Of a stretch of DNA of 64,000 bases, positions 52,818-61,764 are shown in pieces. Numbering within the stretch: the first letter of the stretch is position 1; the number at the start of each line of letters is the position of its first letter. Where the stretch lies: contig NZ_JMEX01000004.1 in the NCBI RefSeq assembly GCF_000760735.1, positions 424,072-488,071 of the forward strand, written 5' to 3'. The notes under the pieces are model-generated. The model did no database searches. It saw only the letters and a program-made list of their open reading frames with translations, and was not told where the DNA came from. The position numbers were made by a program, and so were the translations under genes. Source of the stretch: Rhodococcoides fascians A44A (GTDB taxonomy: Bacteria > Actinomycetota > Actinomycetes > Mycobacteriales > Mycobacteriaceae).

Positions 52818-52828
52818 TGGATCACACT
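52799..52828 (+). promoter_or_regulatory. Promoter of the ureide/glyoxylate operon
   Basis: TTGACA (52799-52804), 18-bp spacer, CACACT (52823-52828). It mirrors the divergent uraD promoter in sequence and spacing. Transcription would start near 52835, leaving a leader of about 55 nt with AGGAGG before the ATG at 52890. Confidence 0.55.
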
Positions 52829-52839
52829 TTCCGTATCGC

Positions 52840-52866
52840 TGGAATTTCTATTCCACAATGCGAAAT
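52840..52866. promoter_or_regulatory. IclR-type palindrome with control motif copy 3
   Basis: TGGAAT-TTCT-ATTCCA (52840-52855) is a perfect palindrome of the GGAA...TTCC form used by IclR-family proteins. It overlaps TTCCACAATGCGAAAT (52851-52866), the third copy of the 16-bp motif. Both lie just downstream of the inferred start site, fitting a repressor. Confidence 0.6.
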
Positions 52867-52889
52867 TCAATCGACCCGAGGAGGCATAG

Positions 52890-53282
52890 ATGACCGAGCT
52901 GTTCTGCAACGGCGGAGCCATGCGCGGCGGCAACCTTCACCACAACGTCGCCGGCCACCCATTCGTCGGAACCGCCAGAACGACCGCCAAGTACCGCTTC
53001 TACTCGGTTCGCGACGAGTTCCCGGCACTACTGCTGGACGACGCTTCAGGAGCGGCGATCGACGGCGAGCTCTACGACATCCCACTGGACGACATCCGGA
53101 CTGCGTTTCTGCCCGACGAGCCACCGGAGCTCGAGCTGACAGTCGTCGAACTCGAGGACGGGCGTTCCGTGCTGGGCGTAGGACTGCGCCCCTGGGTTCT
53201 CGAGGAGCATCCGGACGATCTGACCGACATCACTCACACTGGAGGTTGGCGACAATATCGCGGGCTCCCGGTCCCGAGATGA
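52890..53282 (+). CDS. Stand-alone allophanate hydrolase C-terminal-domain protein (GGCT-like)
   Basis: A 130-residue protein resembling the C-terminal domain of allophanate hydrolase (AtzF/DUR1), which has a gamma-glutamylcyclotransferase-like fold. Visible blocks: LFCNGGAMRGGNLHHNVAG (5-23), FVGTARTTAKYRFYSVRDEF (25-44), DGELYDIPLDDIRTAFLPDE (58-77) and LELTVVELEDGRSVLGVGL. No amidase (Ser-cisSer-Lys) domain is attached and no urea carboxylase is near. It is the first gene of the ureide/glyoxylate operon, before hyi, behind AGGAGG. In allophanate hydrolase this domain acts on the N-carboxycarbamate intermediate. Here a related ureido compound is expected; ureidoglycolate, for which no enzyme is otherwise seen, is a candidate. 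Function unproven. Confidence 0.65.
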   Translation: MTELFCNGGAMRGGNLHHNVAGHPFVGTARTTAKYRFYSVRDEFPALLLDDASGAAIDGELYDIPLDDIRTAFLPDEPPELELTVVELEDGRSVLGVGLRPWVLEEHPDDLTDITHTGGWRQYRGLPVPR

Positions 53283-53296
53283 CGAAAGGTACAGCA

Positions 53297-54124
53297 ATGC
53301 AGAACAACTCGTACACGGTCAACTGCTCCATCCTGTTCACCGACGTTCCGCTGCTGGAGCGACCGGCTGCCGCGAAGGCGGCGGGGTTCGACGCCGTGGA
53401 ATTCTGGTGGCCGTTTCCGACTCCGGTTCCCGGCGACAGCGACGTGGATGCGTTCGTCTCCGCCGTCCGGGATGCAGGCGTTCAGCTGACCGGACTCAAC
53501 TTCGCCGCGGGCGACATGCCTGCGGGGGACCGTGGAATTCTGAGCGACCCCTCGCAGGTTCGTGCCTTCCGTGACAACATCGACGTCACTGTCGGCATCG
53601 GGAAGACGCTCGGCACCGGCGCATTCAACGCGTTGTACGGAAACCGAATCGACGGCATCGACCCCGCCGAGCAGGATCGTGTCGCGGCCGAGAACCTGGC
53701 TGCCGCCGGAGCCGCTGCAGCCGACATCGGCGCCGTCGTGCTGATCGAGCCGGTCAGCGGTGCACCGGCATACCCGCTCCTGACCGCCGACGACGCCGTG
53801 GCCGTCATTCGACGCGTCGAGCGCGACCACGACGTACACAGCCTTCGTCTGCTGGCCGATCTGTATCACCTCGACGTCAACGGGGACGACGTCGCCGCCG
53901 CACTCGACTCCTACTCCGACCTCATCGGTCACGTTCAGATCGCCGACTCCCCCGGCCGCGGCGAGCCCGGAACCGGAACGCTCGACCTGCCCACCTACCT
54001 GTCGCAACTGAGCGGCAACGGCTACGACGGCTACATCGGCGTCGAGTACAAGGCCACTCGCCCCGACACCTTCTCCTGGCTGCGCGACACCTCGTCCTGG
54101 GTCGCCGCCCCCACCTCCACGTAA
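53297..54124 (+). CDS. hyi: Hydroxypyruvate isomerase
   Basis: A 275-residue TIM-barrel isomerase (AP endonuclease 2-like), interconverting hydroxypyruvate and tartronate semialdehyde. Family blocks: TVNCSILFTDVPLLERPAAA, GFDAVEFWWPFPTPV (about 29-43), LTGLNFAAGDMPAGDRG, LIEPVSGAPAYPLLTADD (about 153) with the metal-binding Glu, LLADLYHLDVNGDDV and HVQIADSPGRGEPGTGTLD (about 212). The ATG at 53297 follows GAAAGG; an ATG six codons upstream overlaps the previous stop and lacks a good ribosome site. The set hyi-glxR-gcl is the usual glyoxylate-to-glycerate cluster. Confidence 0.93.
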   Translation: MQNNSYTVNCSILFTDVPLLERPAAAKAAGFDAVEFWWPFPTPVPGDSDVDAFVSAVRDAGVQLTGLNFAAGDMPAGDRGILSDPSQVRAFRDNIDVTVGIGKTLGTGAFNALYGNRIDGIDPAEQDRVAAENLAAAGAAAADIGAVVLIEPVSGAPAYPLLTADDAVAVIRRVERDHDVHSLRLLADLYHLDVNGDDVAAALDSYSDLIGHVQIADSPGRGEPGTGTLDLPTYLSQLSGNGYDGYIGVEYKATRPDTFSWLRDTSSWVAAPTST

Positions 54125-54133
54125 GGAATCTCC

Positions 54134-55033
54134 ATGAGCACAATCGCTTTCATCGGTCTGGGAATCATGGGAAGCCCCATGTCCGTTCATCTCGCCGAGG
54201 CCGGACACCATGTCGTCGGCTACAACCTGACGCCCGACCGCACCGGCCCACTCGTCGCCGCCGGTGGCACCGCCGCGGACTCCATCGCGAAGGCCGTCGC
54301 CGACGCCGACATCGTGGCGGTCATGGTCCCCGATTCCCCCGACGTGCAGGAGGTGCTGCTCGGTAAGGACGGCGTGTTCGACCATGCCCGCCGCGGCACC
54401 CTCGTCATCGACTTCTCGAGCATCCGCCCGGACGTGACCGCCTCGCTCGCCGAGGAGGCCGCGACCCGCGGGTTCCGTTTGATCGACGCGCCCGTCTCGG
54501 GAGGCCAGGCAGGCGCCGAGAACGCCACGCTGTCGATCATGGTCGGTGGAAGCGCGGAGGACTTCGCCTCCGCCAAGCCGGTTCTGGACGTGGTCGGAAA
54601 GACGGTGGTACACGTCGGTCCCAGCGGGTCGGGGCAGACCGTCAAGGCCGCCAATCAGTTGATCGTCGCCGGCAACATTCAGGTTCTCGCCGAGGCCATC
54701 GCATTCCTCGAGGCGTACGGAGTGGACCTCGCGGCGTCGGTCGAGGTGCTCGGCGGAGGCCTCGCCGGTTCAGCAGTGCTGAACCAGAAGGCACAGAAGA
54801 TGCTGGACAGATCGTTCGAACCGGGTTTCCGAATCGACCTGCACCACAAGGACCTCGGCATCGTCACCTCCGCTGCCCGCGAGGCAGGCGTCGTCGTGCC
54901 GATGGGTGCTGTCCTGGCCCAGCTGATGGCGTCGGCCCGGGCCAACGGCGACGGCGGGCTGGATCATTCGGCTCTCTACCGCGGGGTCGCTCGTCTGTCC
55001 GGAACCCTCGACACAGAAACCACGGTGAACTGA
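54134..55033 (+). CDS. glxR: Tartronate semialdehyde reductase
   Basis: A 299-residue beta-hydroxyacid dehydrogenase that reduces tartronate semialdehyde to D-glycerate with NAD(P)H. N-terminal Rossmann motif [19 protein letters not shown] (6-24), substrate motif [20 protein letters not shown] (about 119-138), catalytic Lys in [17 protein letters not shown] (about 171) and cofactor motif [16 protein letters not shown] (about 238). ATG after AAGGAATC; one base separates its stop from the gcl ATG. It takes the product of Gcl or Hyi. Confidence 0.94.
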   Translation: MSTIAFIGLGIMGSPMSVHLAEAGHHVVGYNLTPDRTGPLVAAGGTAADSIAKAVADADIVAVMVPDSPDVQEVLLGKDGVFDHARRGTLVIDFSSIRPDVTASLAEEAATRGFRLIDAPVSGGQAGAENATLSIMVGGSAEDFASAKPVLDVVGKTVVHVGPSGSGQTVKAANQLIVAGNIQVLAEAIAFLEAYGVDLAASVEVLGGGLAGSAVLNQKAQKMLDRSFEPGFRIDLHHKDLGIVTSAAREAGVVVPMGAVLAQLMASARANGDGGLDHSALYRGVARLSGTLDTETTVN

Positions 55034-55034
55034 C

Positions 55035-56825
55035 ATGCCCAAGATGCGCGCGGCCGATGCGGCCGTCAAGATTCTCGAACTCGAAGGCGCAACGACCGCG
55101 TTCGGTCTGCCCGGCGCGGCGATCAATCCCTTCTACGCCGCGATGCGTGACCACGGCGGCATTCGCCACGTCCTCGCGCGCCACGTCGAAGGTGCCTCGC
55201 ACATGGCCGAGGGGTTCACCCGCGCCGCCGCAGGCAACATCGGAATCTGTATCGGAACGTCCGGCCCGGCCGGCACCGACATGATCACCGGCCTGTACTC
55301 CGCGATGGCCGATTCCATCCCGATCCTGGCCATCACCGGCCAGGCTCCCGTTGCACGGCTGCACAAGGAGGACTTCCAAGCCGTCGACATCGCCGCGATC
55401 GCCGGGCCCGTCACCAAGATGGCGATGACCGTTCTCGAACCGGCGCAGGTACCAGGCGCATTCGCTCAGGCATTCCACCTGATGCGGTCCGGCCGACCTG
55501 GGCCGGTCCTGATCGATCTGCCCATCGACGTACAGCTCGCCGAAATCGACTTCGATCCCGATACCTACCAGCCTCTGCCGGTGCACAAGCCGCTGTGCTC
55601 TCGGGCGCAGGCCGAGAAGGCGATCGACATGCTCCTCGCCGCCGATCGCCCGTTGATCGTCGCCGGCGGCGGCATCATCAACGCCGACGCATCCGACCTC
55701 CTCGTCGAACTGGCGGAAATCCTCGACGTCCCCGTCGTTCCGACCCTGATGGGATGGGGCACCATTCCCGACGACCACCGCCTCGCCGCGGGCATGGTGG
55801 GACTGCAGACCGCACACCGGTACGGAAACGCCACGTTGCTGGCGTCGGACTTCGTGTTGGGCATCGGCAATCGTTGGGCCAACCGGCACACCGGGGGCCT
55901 CGACACCTACCGCAAGGGGCGGAAGTTCATCCACGTCGACATCGAACCCACCCAGATCGGCCGCGTCTTCGCGCCCGACTACGGAATCATCTCCGACGCC
56001 AAGGCTGCCCTCGAGCAGTTCATCGCGGTCGCCCGGGAACGCAAGGCAGCGGGAACACTGCGCGATCTCGGTGACTGGGTCGCGGCGTGTGCCCACCGCA
56101 AATCCACCATGCACCGACGCACCCATTTCGACAACGTGCCGATCAAGCCACAACGCGTGTACGAGGAGATGAACAAGGTCTTCGGCCGGGACACCCGATA
56201 CATCAGCACCATCGGTCTGTCGCAGATCGCGGGCGGACAGTTTCTGCACGTGTTCTCCCCGCGCAACTGGATCAACTGCGGGCAAGCCGGCCCGTTGGGT
56301 TGGACCATTCCGGCCGCCCTCGGTGCCGTCGCCGCCGATTCGTCGGCGAACGTCGTTGCCCTCTCCGGTGATTACGACTTCCAGTTCATGATCGAGGAAC
56401 TGGCCGTCGGAGCGCAGTTCAACCTGCCGTACGTGCACGTCGTCGTCAACAACTCCTATCTCGGTCTGATCCGTCAGGCGCAGCGCGCCTTCGACATGGA
56501 CTTCTGCGTCCAACTCGGATTCGACAACATCAACACCCAGGAAGCAGAGGAGACCCTGCCCAAGGGATACGGCGTCGACCACGTCCGTGTCGCAGAAGGA
56601 TTGGGATGCAAAGCACTTCGCGTGACCGAGCCGGAGCTGATCGGTGAAGCACTCGTCCGTGCCCGGACCCTGGCGTCGGAACACAAGGTCCCGGTCGTCG
56701 TGGAGATCGTGCTCGAGCGCGTCACCAACATCGCTATGGGCACCGAGATCGACAACGTCGGTGAGTTCGAGGAACTGGCCGTCACGTCGGCCGATGCACC
56801 CACTGCCCTGCTGATGATGGACTAG
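55035..56825 (+). CDS. gcl: Glyoxylate carboligase (tartronate-semialdehyde synthase)
   Basis: A 596-residue ThDP and FAD enzyme joining two glyoxylates to tartronate semialdehyde and CO2. Val51 in [15 protein letters not shown] replaces the Glu that is otherwise universal in ThDP enzymes; this substitution is the known hallmark of Gcl. Other blocks: [40 protein letters not shown], and the ThDP motif [20 protein letters not shown] (about 443-462; GDY in place of GDG) ending in the [13 protein letters not shown] segment. Length matches E. coli Gcl. It is the centre of the glyoxylate salvage part of this operon. Confidence 0.96.
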   Translation: MPKMRAADAAVKILELEGATTAFGLPGAAINPFYAAMRDHGGIRHVLARHVEGASHMAEGFTRAAAGNIGICIGTSGPAGTDMITGLYSAMADSIPILAITGQAPVARLHKEDFQAVDIAAIAGPVTKMAMTVLEPAQVPGAFAQAFHLMRSGRPGPVLIDLPIDVQLAEIDFDPDTYQPLPVHKPLCSRAQAEKAIDMLLAADRPLIVAGGGIINADASDLLVELAEILDVPVVPTLMGWGTIPDDHRLAAGMVGLQTAHRYGNATLLASDFVLGIGNRWANRHTGGLDTYRKGRKFIHVDIEPTQIGRVFAPDYGIISDAKAALEQFIAVARERKAAGTLRDLGDWVAACAHRKSTMHRRTHFDNVPIKPQRVYEEMNKVFGRDTRYISTIGLSQIAGGQFLHVFSPRNWINCGQAGPLGWTIPAALGAVAADSSANVVALSGDYDFQFMIEELAVGAQFNLPYVHVVVNNSYLGLIRQAQRAFDMDFCVQLGFDNINTQEAEETLPKGYGVDHVRVAEGLGCKALRVTEPELIGEALVRARTLASEHKVPVVVEIVLERVTNIAMGTEIDNVGEFEELAVTSADAPTALLMMD

Positions 56826-56836
56826 GAAAGGCACAG

Positions 56837-57889
56837 ATGACCATCAAGGATTTCACTCACCTCACCGATCTCGCCTCACGCGCCCTGGGCGGAAGCGTCT
56901 CGGCCGCCAACGACGAACTGTTCGCCCAGCGGGAGAACCTGATTCGTCCTGAAGCACCGTTTTTCGATCCCCACGATTTCGGACACAAGGGCAAGGTGTA
57001 CGACGGCTGGGAGACGCGGCGGCGACGCGACGACGGTGGCCACGACTGGGCAATCGTTCGTCTCGCGGCGCCGGGCATCGTCCACGGTGTGGTGGTCGAC
57101 ACCGCGTACTTCAAGGGCAACTATCCGCCATTCGTGTCGGTCGAGGCCGCATTCGTCGACGGCTACCCGTCGATCGACGAGGTGATGAAGGCCGACTGGC
57201 AGACCATCGTCGCCAAGTCCCCGGCGGACGGCGACACTGCGAATCTCTACGAGGTCGCCGATCGACACCGCTGGACGCATGTCCGGTTGTCGATCTACCC
57301 GGACGGAGGTGTCGCTCGATTCCGTGTACACGGCAAGGTCGTCCAGGACCCTCGATTCCTCGGCGGCACAGTGGACTTGCTCGCCGCCGAGAACGGGGCC
57401 TCCCTGACCGAATGCTCCGACGCTTTCTACTCCTCCCCCGCCAACATCATCCTTCCGGGGCGCGCACGCAACATGGGCGAGGGCTGGGAGAACTCTCGTC
57501 GGCGCGGCGGCGGAAACGACTTCGCGATCTTCGAGCTGGCAGCGCCCGGCGTTCCCCGTCACGTGGAGGTCGACACCAGCTACTACGTCGGCAACGCGCC
57601 GGGATGGATCCGGCTCAGCGCGGTCGATTCTCGTCGGCGACACAAAGCGGACCACACCGCGTGGACCGAGATCCTCCCGCGCACAGCCGTACAACCGGAT
57701 ACCCGCCATCGTTTCCTGATCGATCGAGCCGAGTCGTACACGCACCTGCGCCTCGACGTCTATCCCGACGGCGGGCTGTCCAGGCTCAGACTCTTCGGCG
57801 AACTGGACGCCGAAGCGTTGGACAGCGTCGATCAGGCCTGGCAGGCGGCGTCCCCCTTCGAACTGGTCGGAGCCGACGGTGGCCGATAG
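56837..57889 (+). CDS. alc: Allantoicase
   Basis: A 350-residue enzyme cleaving allantoate to ureidoglycolate and urea. Two homologous jelly-roll repeats are visible: [20 protein letters not shown] with [20 protein letters not shown] (about 54-100), and [20 protein letters not shown] with [20 protein letters not shown] (about 213-260); each ends in an [22 protein letters not shown] strand (RVHGKV in the first). ATG after AGGAAAGG. Its 3' end overlaps the allantoinase start by 11 bp. With allantoicase rather than allantoate amidohydrolase, the next step needs a ureidoglycolate lyase, not found here. Confidence 0.95.
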   Translation: MTIKDFTHLTDLASRALGGSVSAANDELFAQRENLIRPEAPFFDPHDFGHKGKVYDGWETRRRRDDGGHDWAIVRLAAPGIVHGVVVDTAYFKGNYPPFVSVEAAFVDGYPSIDEVMKADWQTIVAKSPADGDTANLYEVADRHRWTHVRLSIYPDGGVARFRVHGKVVQDPRFLGGTVDLLAAENGASLTECSDAFYSSPANIILPGRARNMGEGWENSRRRGGGNDFAIFELAAPGVPRHVEVDTSYYVGNAPGWIRLSAVDSRRRHKADHTAWTEILPRTAVQPDTRHRFLIDRAESYTHLRLDVYPDGGLSRLRLFGELDAEALDSVDQAWQAASPFELVGADGGR

Positions 57890-59177
57890 GTTCGACCTGC
57901 TGATCAGGGCACCGCGCGCGATCGTCGACGGATGGGAGTGCGCGGTGTCGGTGGGAATTCGAGACGGGCGCATCGCTTCCCTCGATGCTCGGCACGCCGA
58001 CGACGTCGTCGAACTCTCCGACGACGAAGTGCTGCTCCCTGGTCTCGTCGACACTCATGTGCACGTCAACGAGCCCGGACGCACCGAGTGGGAAGGCTTC
58101 GCCAGCGCCACCCGTGCCGCGCGGGCCGGCGGCATCACGACGATCGTCGACATGCCACTCAACAGCATTCCGCCGACCGTGGACGTGGACGCTCTCGAGA
58201 TCAAGCGACGGGTGGCGGCCGATCGATCGGTGGTGAACGTCGGCTTCTGGGGTGGCGCAGTGCCGGGCAACGTCGACCAGCTTCGTCCGCTGCACGACGC
58301 CGGTGCCTTCGGGTTCAAATGTTTCCTGCTGCACTCCGGCGTCGACGAGTTTCCACCCCTCTCGGCACCGGAACTCGAGAAGGCACTCATCGAAATCGCG
58401 TCGTTCGACGGGTTGATGATCGTCCACGCCGAGGACGCGGGCGTGATCTCGTCCGCGCCCCCGCCGTCGGGCACCGCGTATTCGGGTTTCCTCGATTCGC
58501 GGCCCCGCGCAGCCGAGAACCTCGCCATCGCACAGGTCGTCGAGTTGTCCCGGCGCACGGGATGTCGCGTGCACATTCTGCACCTGTCGAGCTCGGACGC
58601 GCTGCCGCTGATAGCTGCGGCCAAGCAGGACGGAGTGCGCGTCACCGCCGAAACATGCCCGCACTACCTGTGTTTCGACGCCGAGGACATCCCGCCCGGT
58701 GCAACACAGTTCAAATGTTGTCCCCCGATCCGTGAGGCAGGCAACCGAGAACTGCTGTGGCAGGGCCTCGCCGACGGCATCATCGACACCGTGGTGACAG
58801 ACCACTCCCCCTCGACCGTCGACCTCAAACGACTCGACACCGGCAATTTCGCCGACGCCTGGGGCGGGATCGCGTCGCTCCAGGTCTCACTGCCCGCAGT
58901 GTGGACCGAGGCGTCGCGTCGCGGACACTCGTTGGCCGACGTGGTGCGCTGGATGGCGGTGAACACCGCAGACCAGGTCGGCCTGCCGAACCGGGGGCGC
59001 ATAGCCGTCGGCGCCGTGGCCGACCTCGTCGTCTTCGCCCCGGACCAGGAGTTCACCGTGGACGTCGCCTCCCTGCACCACAAGAACCCCGTCACCGCGT
59101 ACGACAAGCTCGGCCTTCGCGGTGTGGTGCGTCGTACCTTCCTCGCCGCTCCGCAGCTCCTCTCCCGCAGGACCTGA
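57879..59177 (+). CDS. allB: Allantoinase
   Basis: A 432-residue amidohydrolase opening allantoin to allantoate. Metal site: [17 protein letters not shown] (two His), carboxylated Lys in [12 protein letters not shown] (about 147), [11 protein letters not shown] (about 184), [14 protein letters not shown] (about 229) and the Asp of VVTDHSPST (about 305). [15 protein letters not shown] is the allantoinase block preceding that Asp. The GTG start lies within the end of alc. Last gene of the rightward operon, followed by a long terminator shared with the opposing xdhC gene. Confidence 0.96.
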   Translation: MADRFDLLIRAPRAIVDGWECAVSVGIRDGRIASLDARHADDVVELSDDEVLLPGLVDTHVHVNEPGRTEWEGFASATRAARAGGITTIVDMPLNSIPPTVDVDALEIKRRVAADRSVVNVGFWGGAVPGNVDQLRPLHDAGAFGFKCFLLHSGVDEFPPLSAPELEKALIEIASFDGLMIVHAEDAGVISSAPPPSGTAYSGFLDSRPRAAENLAIAQVVELSRRTGCRVHILHLSSSDALPLIAAAKQDGVRVTAETCPHYLCFDAEDIPPGATQFKCCPPIREAGNRELLWQGLADGIIDTVVTDHSPSTVDLKRLDTGNFADAWGGIASLQVSLPAVWTEASRRGHSLADVVRWMAVNTADQVGLPNRGRIAVGAVADLVVFAPDQEFTVDVASLHHKNPVTAYDKLGLRGVVRRTFLAAPQLLSRRT

Positions 59178-59185
59178 CCCGTCAA

Positions 59186-59242
59186 TGCACACGAGTCCGC
59201 CCCGGAAGCCACATTCGGCCCCGGGGCGTCGACTTGTGTGCA
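59186..59242. terminator. Long bidirectional terminator between allB and xdhC
   Basis: TGCACAC near 59186 pairs with GTGTGCA ending at 59242, followed inwards by AGTC/GACT and GCCCCGG/CCGGGGC, with small bulges; the loop is about 14 nt. It separates two convergent operons. Confidence 0.75.
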
Positions 59243-59243
59243 G

Positions 59244-60320
59244 TCAGGACACGCGTGCGTTCTCGATGTCGCGGTGAATCGGACCTGTGGACTGCACGAG
59301 GGGCAGGCAACTGCCGTTCCGTCGGAGTGCGGTGAATTCCGCGGCGATGGACAGGGCTGTTTCCTCCGGGGTGCGGGCGCCGAGGTCGAGGCCGATGGGC
59401 GATCGCAGCCGCGACAGCTCGCGGTCGGTGAGCCCAACGTCCCTGAGACGGCTCAGCCGGTCGAGGTGCGTTCGCCGCGAACCCATGGCTCCGACGAACG
59501 CGACGGGTAACCGTAGCGCCACATCCAGCAACGGAACGTCGAATTTCGCGTCGTGCGTCAGGACGCAGACGACGGTGCGCGAATCCACCGGTGTGCGTGC
59601 GAGGTAGCTGTGTGGCCATTCCGCCACCACCTCGTCGGCGTCGGGAAAGCGGGCCTCGGTCGCGAAGACCGGACGAGCGTCGCACACGGTCACTCGGTAA
59701 CCCAGGAACTTCCCCAGCCTGGCCAGTGCGCCCGCGTAGTCGATGGCACCGAAGATCAGCAGTCGCGGCGGCGTGGCGTGAGACTGGACGAACACCTCGG
59801 CGTCGGGGCGGCATCGTACCGAACGGATGCCGGACGACCCACTGTCCAGCATGGCGAGCGCTTCGCTGGAGACCACGGCGTCGACGTCCGCGAAACCCGT
59901 GGTTCCCGTCGTCCCGTGCGCGCCGACCATCAGCACCGCACCGGTGGCGTCCAGCAGCTGGGCCACCGCCACGTCGGCACCGGTGGCCACCGCGTCGACG
60001 ACGGACGCCGGCGGCGCGGTGGAGACGAACACCTCGATGACGCCGCCGCAGGTCAGTCCGACCGCGAAGGCGTCGTCGTCGCTGTATCCGAAGCTCTCCC
60101 TGACGGGCACACCCGTTGCGAGAACGTCGCGGCACAGCTCGTAGACAGCACCTTCGACGCATCCGCCGGACACACTTCCCACTGCTTCGCCGTCGGCTGC
60201 GACGGCCATCGCCGCCCCCGGCAGGCGAGGTGCGCTGCCGGAGACGGAGACGACGGTGGCGATGGCGTACGGCATTCCGACGGAATTCCAGGTCGCCAGT
60301 GACGATGCGATGTCGCGCAT
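59244..60320 (-). CDS. xdhC: XdhC, xanthine dehydrogenase accessory protein
   Basis: A 358-residue XdhC protein. N-terminal domain: SVSGGCVEGAVYELCRDV (about 49-66) and FAVGLTCGGVIEVFVST (about 85); C-terminal Rossmann-like domain: LLIFGAIDYAGALARLGKFL and VLTHDAKFDVPLLDVALRL, GAMGSRRTHLDRLSRLRDVG. XdhC inserts the sulfurated molybdenum cofactor into xanthine dehydrogenase. The ATG overlaps the permease stop (TGATG), and the xdh molybdenum subunit gene lies upstream in the same operon, so this is the dedicated copy. A second, longer XdhC is at 26521. Confidence 0.92.
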   Translation of the reverse strand: MRDIASSLATWNSVGMPYAIATVVSVSGSAPRLPGAAMAVAADGEAVGSVSGGCVEGAVYELCRDVLATGVPVRESFGYSDDDAFAVGLTCGGVIEVFVSTAPPASVVDAVATGADVAVAQLLDATGAVLMVGAHGTTGTTGFADVDAVVSSEALAMLDSGSSGIRSVRCRPDAEVFVQSHATPPRLLIFGAIDYAGALARLGKFLGYRVTVCDARPVFATEARFPDADEVVAEWPHSYLARTPVDSRTVVCVLTHDAKFDVPLLDVALRLPVAFVGAMGSRRTHLDRLSRLRDVGLTDRELSRLRSPIGLDLGARTPEETALSIAAEFTALRRNGSCLPLVQSTGPIHRDIENARVS

Positions 60321-61756
60321 CAGGAGATCCCGAGCGCTTCCTCGATGGGATGCAGTGCGAAGTAGACCAGGAAGACAGCGGACATCACGTACAGCAGCCA
60401 ATGTGTCTGTCGCACTTTGCCCTTGGCCACGCGAACCAGGGTGTAGGCGATGACACCGGCTGCGACGCCGACGGTGATGGAGTAGGTGAACGGCATGAGC
60501 ACGATCGTCAGGAACGCGGGGATCGCGATGTCGGTGTCCGCCCAGTCGATCTTGCGTACGTGGGTCATCATCAGCGCACCGACCAGCACCAGTGCGGGTG
60601 CTGCCGCTCCGACCGGCACCACTCCGGCCAACGGGGTGAAGAAGATCAGGCTGGTGAGCAGTCCTCCGGTGACGACGCTTGCCAGTCCGGTCCTCGCTCC
60701 TTCGGTGACACCGGCCGCGGATTCCACCACGGCGGTGTTCGCGGATCCGTTGAACGCGCCGCCGACGATGGCACCGATGCCGTCGACGGTGAGGATGCGG
60801 CTCAGTCCTGGCATCTTGCCTTTCTTGTCGACCAGGCCTGCTTCCTCGCCGACACCGAGGATGGTGCCCATGGCGTCGAAGAATCCGGACAGTACGAGGG
60901 TGAACAGGACCACCGAGGCGGTGACGACTCCGGCTCGGGCGAACCCGCCGAAGATGTCCACGTCGAACAATAGGCCGAATTGCGGTGTGGCGACGATGGA
61001 GTCCGGCACCTTGGGCACGACGGGCCCCCACGCCTTCGGGTCGATGTCGATCACCGCGTTCAGAACGATCGCCAGATTGGTGGCGACGAAGATCCCGATG
61101 AGCATGGCGCCGGGCACGCGTCGGACGAACAGCATGAGCATCACGACGAGACCGACGCAGAACACGAAGACCGGCCAGCCGGCGAGTTTGCCGAACGTCC
61201 CGAGAGTCACGGCGGTGGCGGCAGATTCGTGGTGTCCGACGAAGCCGGCGTCGACCAGTCCGATCAAGGCGATGAACGCGCCGATACCCACTCCGATGGC
61301 CTGCTTGAGCACCAACGGTATGGCGTCCATGATGAGCTGTCGAACTCCGGTGAGCGCGAAGATCACGATGACGACGCCTTCGAGTACGACGAGTCCCATT
61401 GCCTGCGGCCACGTCATGTAGGGCGCGGCCTGGAACACCACGATGGGGGTCACACCGAGGCCGGCGGCCATGGCCAGCGGTGCGTTGCCGACGACGCCCA
61501 TCAGTATGGTCGTGAGCCCGGCGGACAGCGCCACCATCGTGGACAGCTGTGCCGGATCGAGGGTGGCACCGGTGACGTCCTTGGCGTCACCGATGATGAG
61601 CGGAATCAGGACGATCAAGTACGCCATGGCGACGAATGTGGTGATGCCGCCACGGATTTCTCGGGACACGGTGGATCCGCGCAGGGAGATCGAGAAGAAC
61701 TTGTCCAGCGGCGAGGTACTGCGTTCGCGCGTGCCGGACGAATCGAGCTGAGTCAT
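60320..61756 (-). CDS. AzgA-type purine permease (NCS2 family)
   Basis: A 478-residue permease with 12-14 helices. The N-terminal LDKFFSISLRGSTVSREIRG followed by GITTFVAMAYLIVLIPLI is the AzgA/GhxP signature, distinct from the UacT-type permease at 49468. Further blocks: GNAPLAMAAGLGVTPIVVFQ, FDAMGTILGVGEEAGLVDKK, and NGSANTAVVESAAGVTEGAR. AzgA relatives import hypoxanthine, guanine or adenine. Position between the xdh subunit gene and xdhC fits uptake of hypoxanthine feeding xanthine dehydrogenase. ATG at 61756 follows AGGAGG. Confidence 0.9.
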   Translation of the reverse strand: MTQLDSSGTRERSTSPLDKFFSISLRGSTVSREIRGGITTFVAMAYLIVLIPLIIGDAKDVTGATLDPAQLSTMVALSAGLTTILMGVVGNAPLAMAAGLGVTPIVVFQAAPYMTWPQAMGLVVLEGVVIVIFALTGVRQLIMDAIPLVLKQAIGVGIGAFIALIGLVDAGFVGHHESAATAVTLGTFGKLAGWPVFVFCVGLVVMLMLFVRRVPGAMLIGIFVATNLAIVLNAVIDIDPKAWGPVVPKVPDSIVATPQFGLLFDVDIFGGFARAGVVTASVVLFTLVLSGFFDAMGTILGVGEEAGLVDKKGKMPGLSRILTVDGIGAIVGGAFNGSANTAVVESAAGVTEGARTGLASVVTGGLLTSLIFFTPLAGVVPVGAAAPALVLVGALMMTHVRKIDWADTDIAIPAFLTIVLMPFTYSITVGVAAGVIAYTLVRVAKGKVRQTHWLLYVMSAVFLVYFALHPIEEALGIS

Positions 61757-61764
61757 GTGCCCTC

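Noticed and set aside
60321..61412. N-terminal extension of the minus-strand xdhC frame
   Set aside because: The frame stays open upstream but only as Arg/His-rich translation over the permease gene. XdhC starts at the ATG at 60320.
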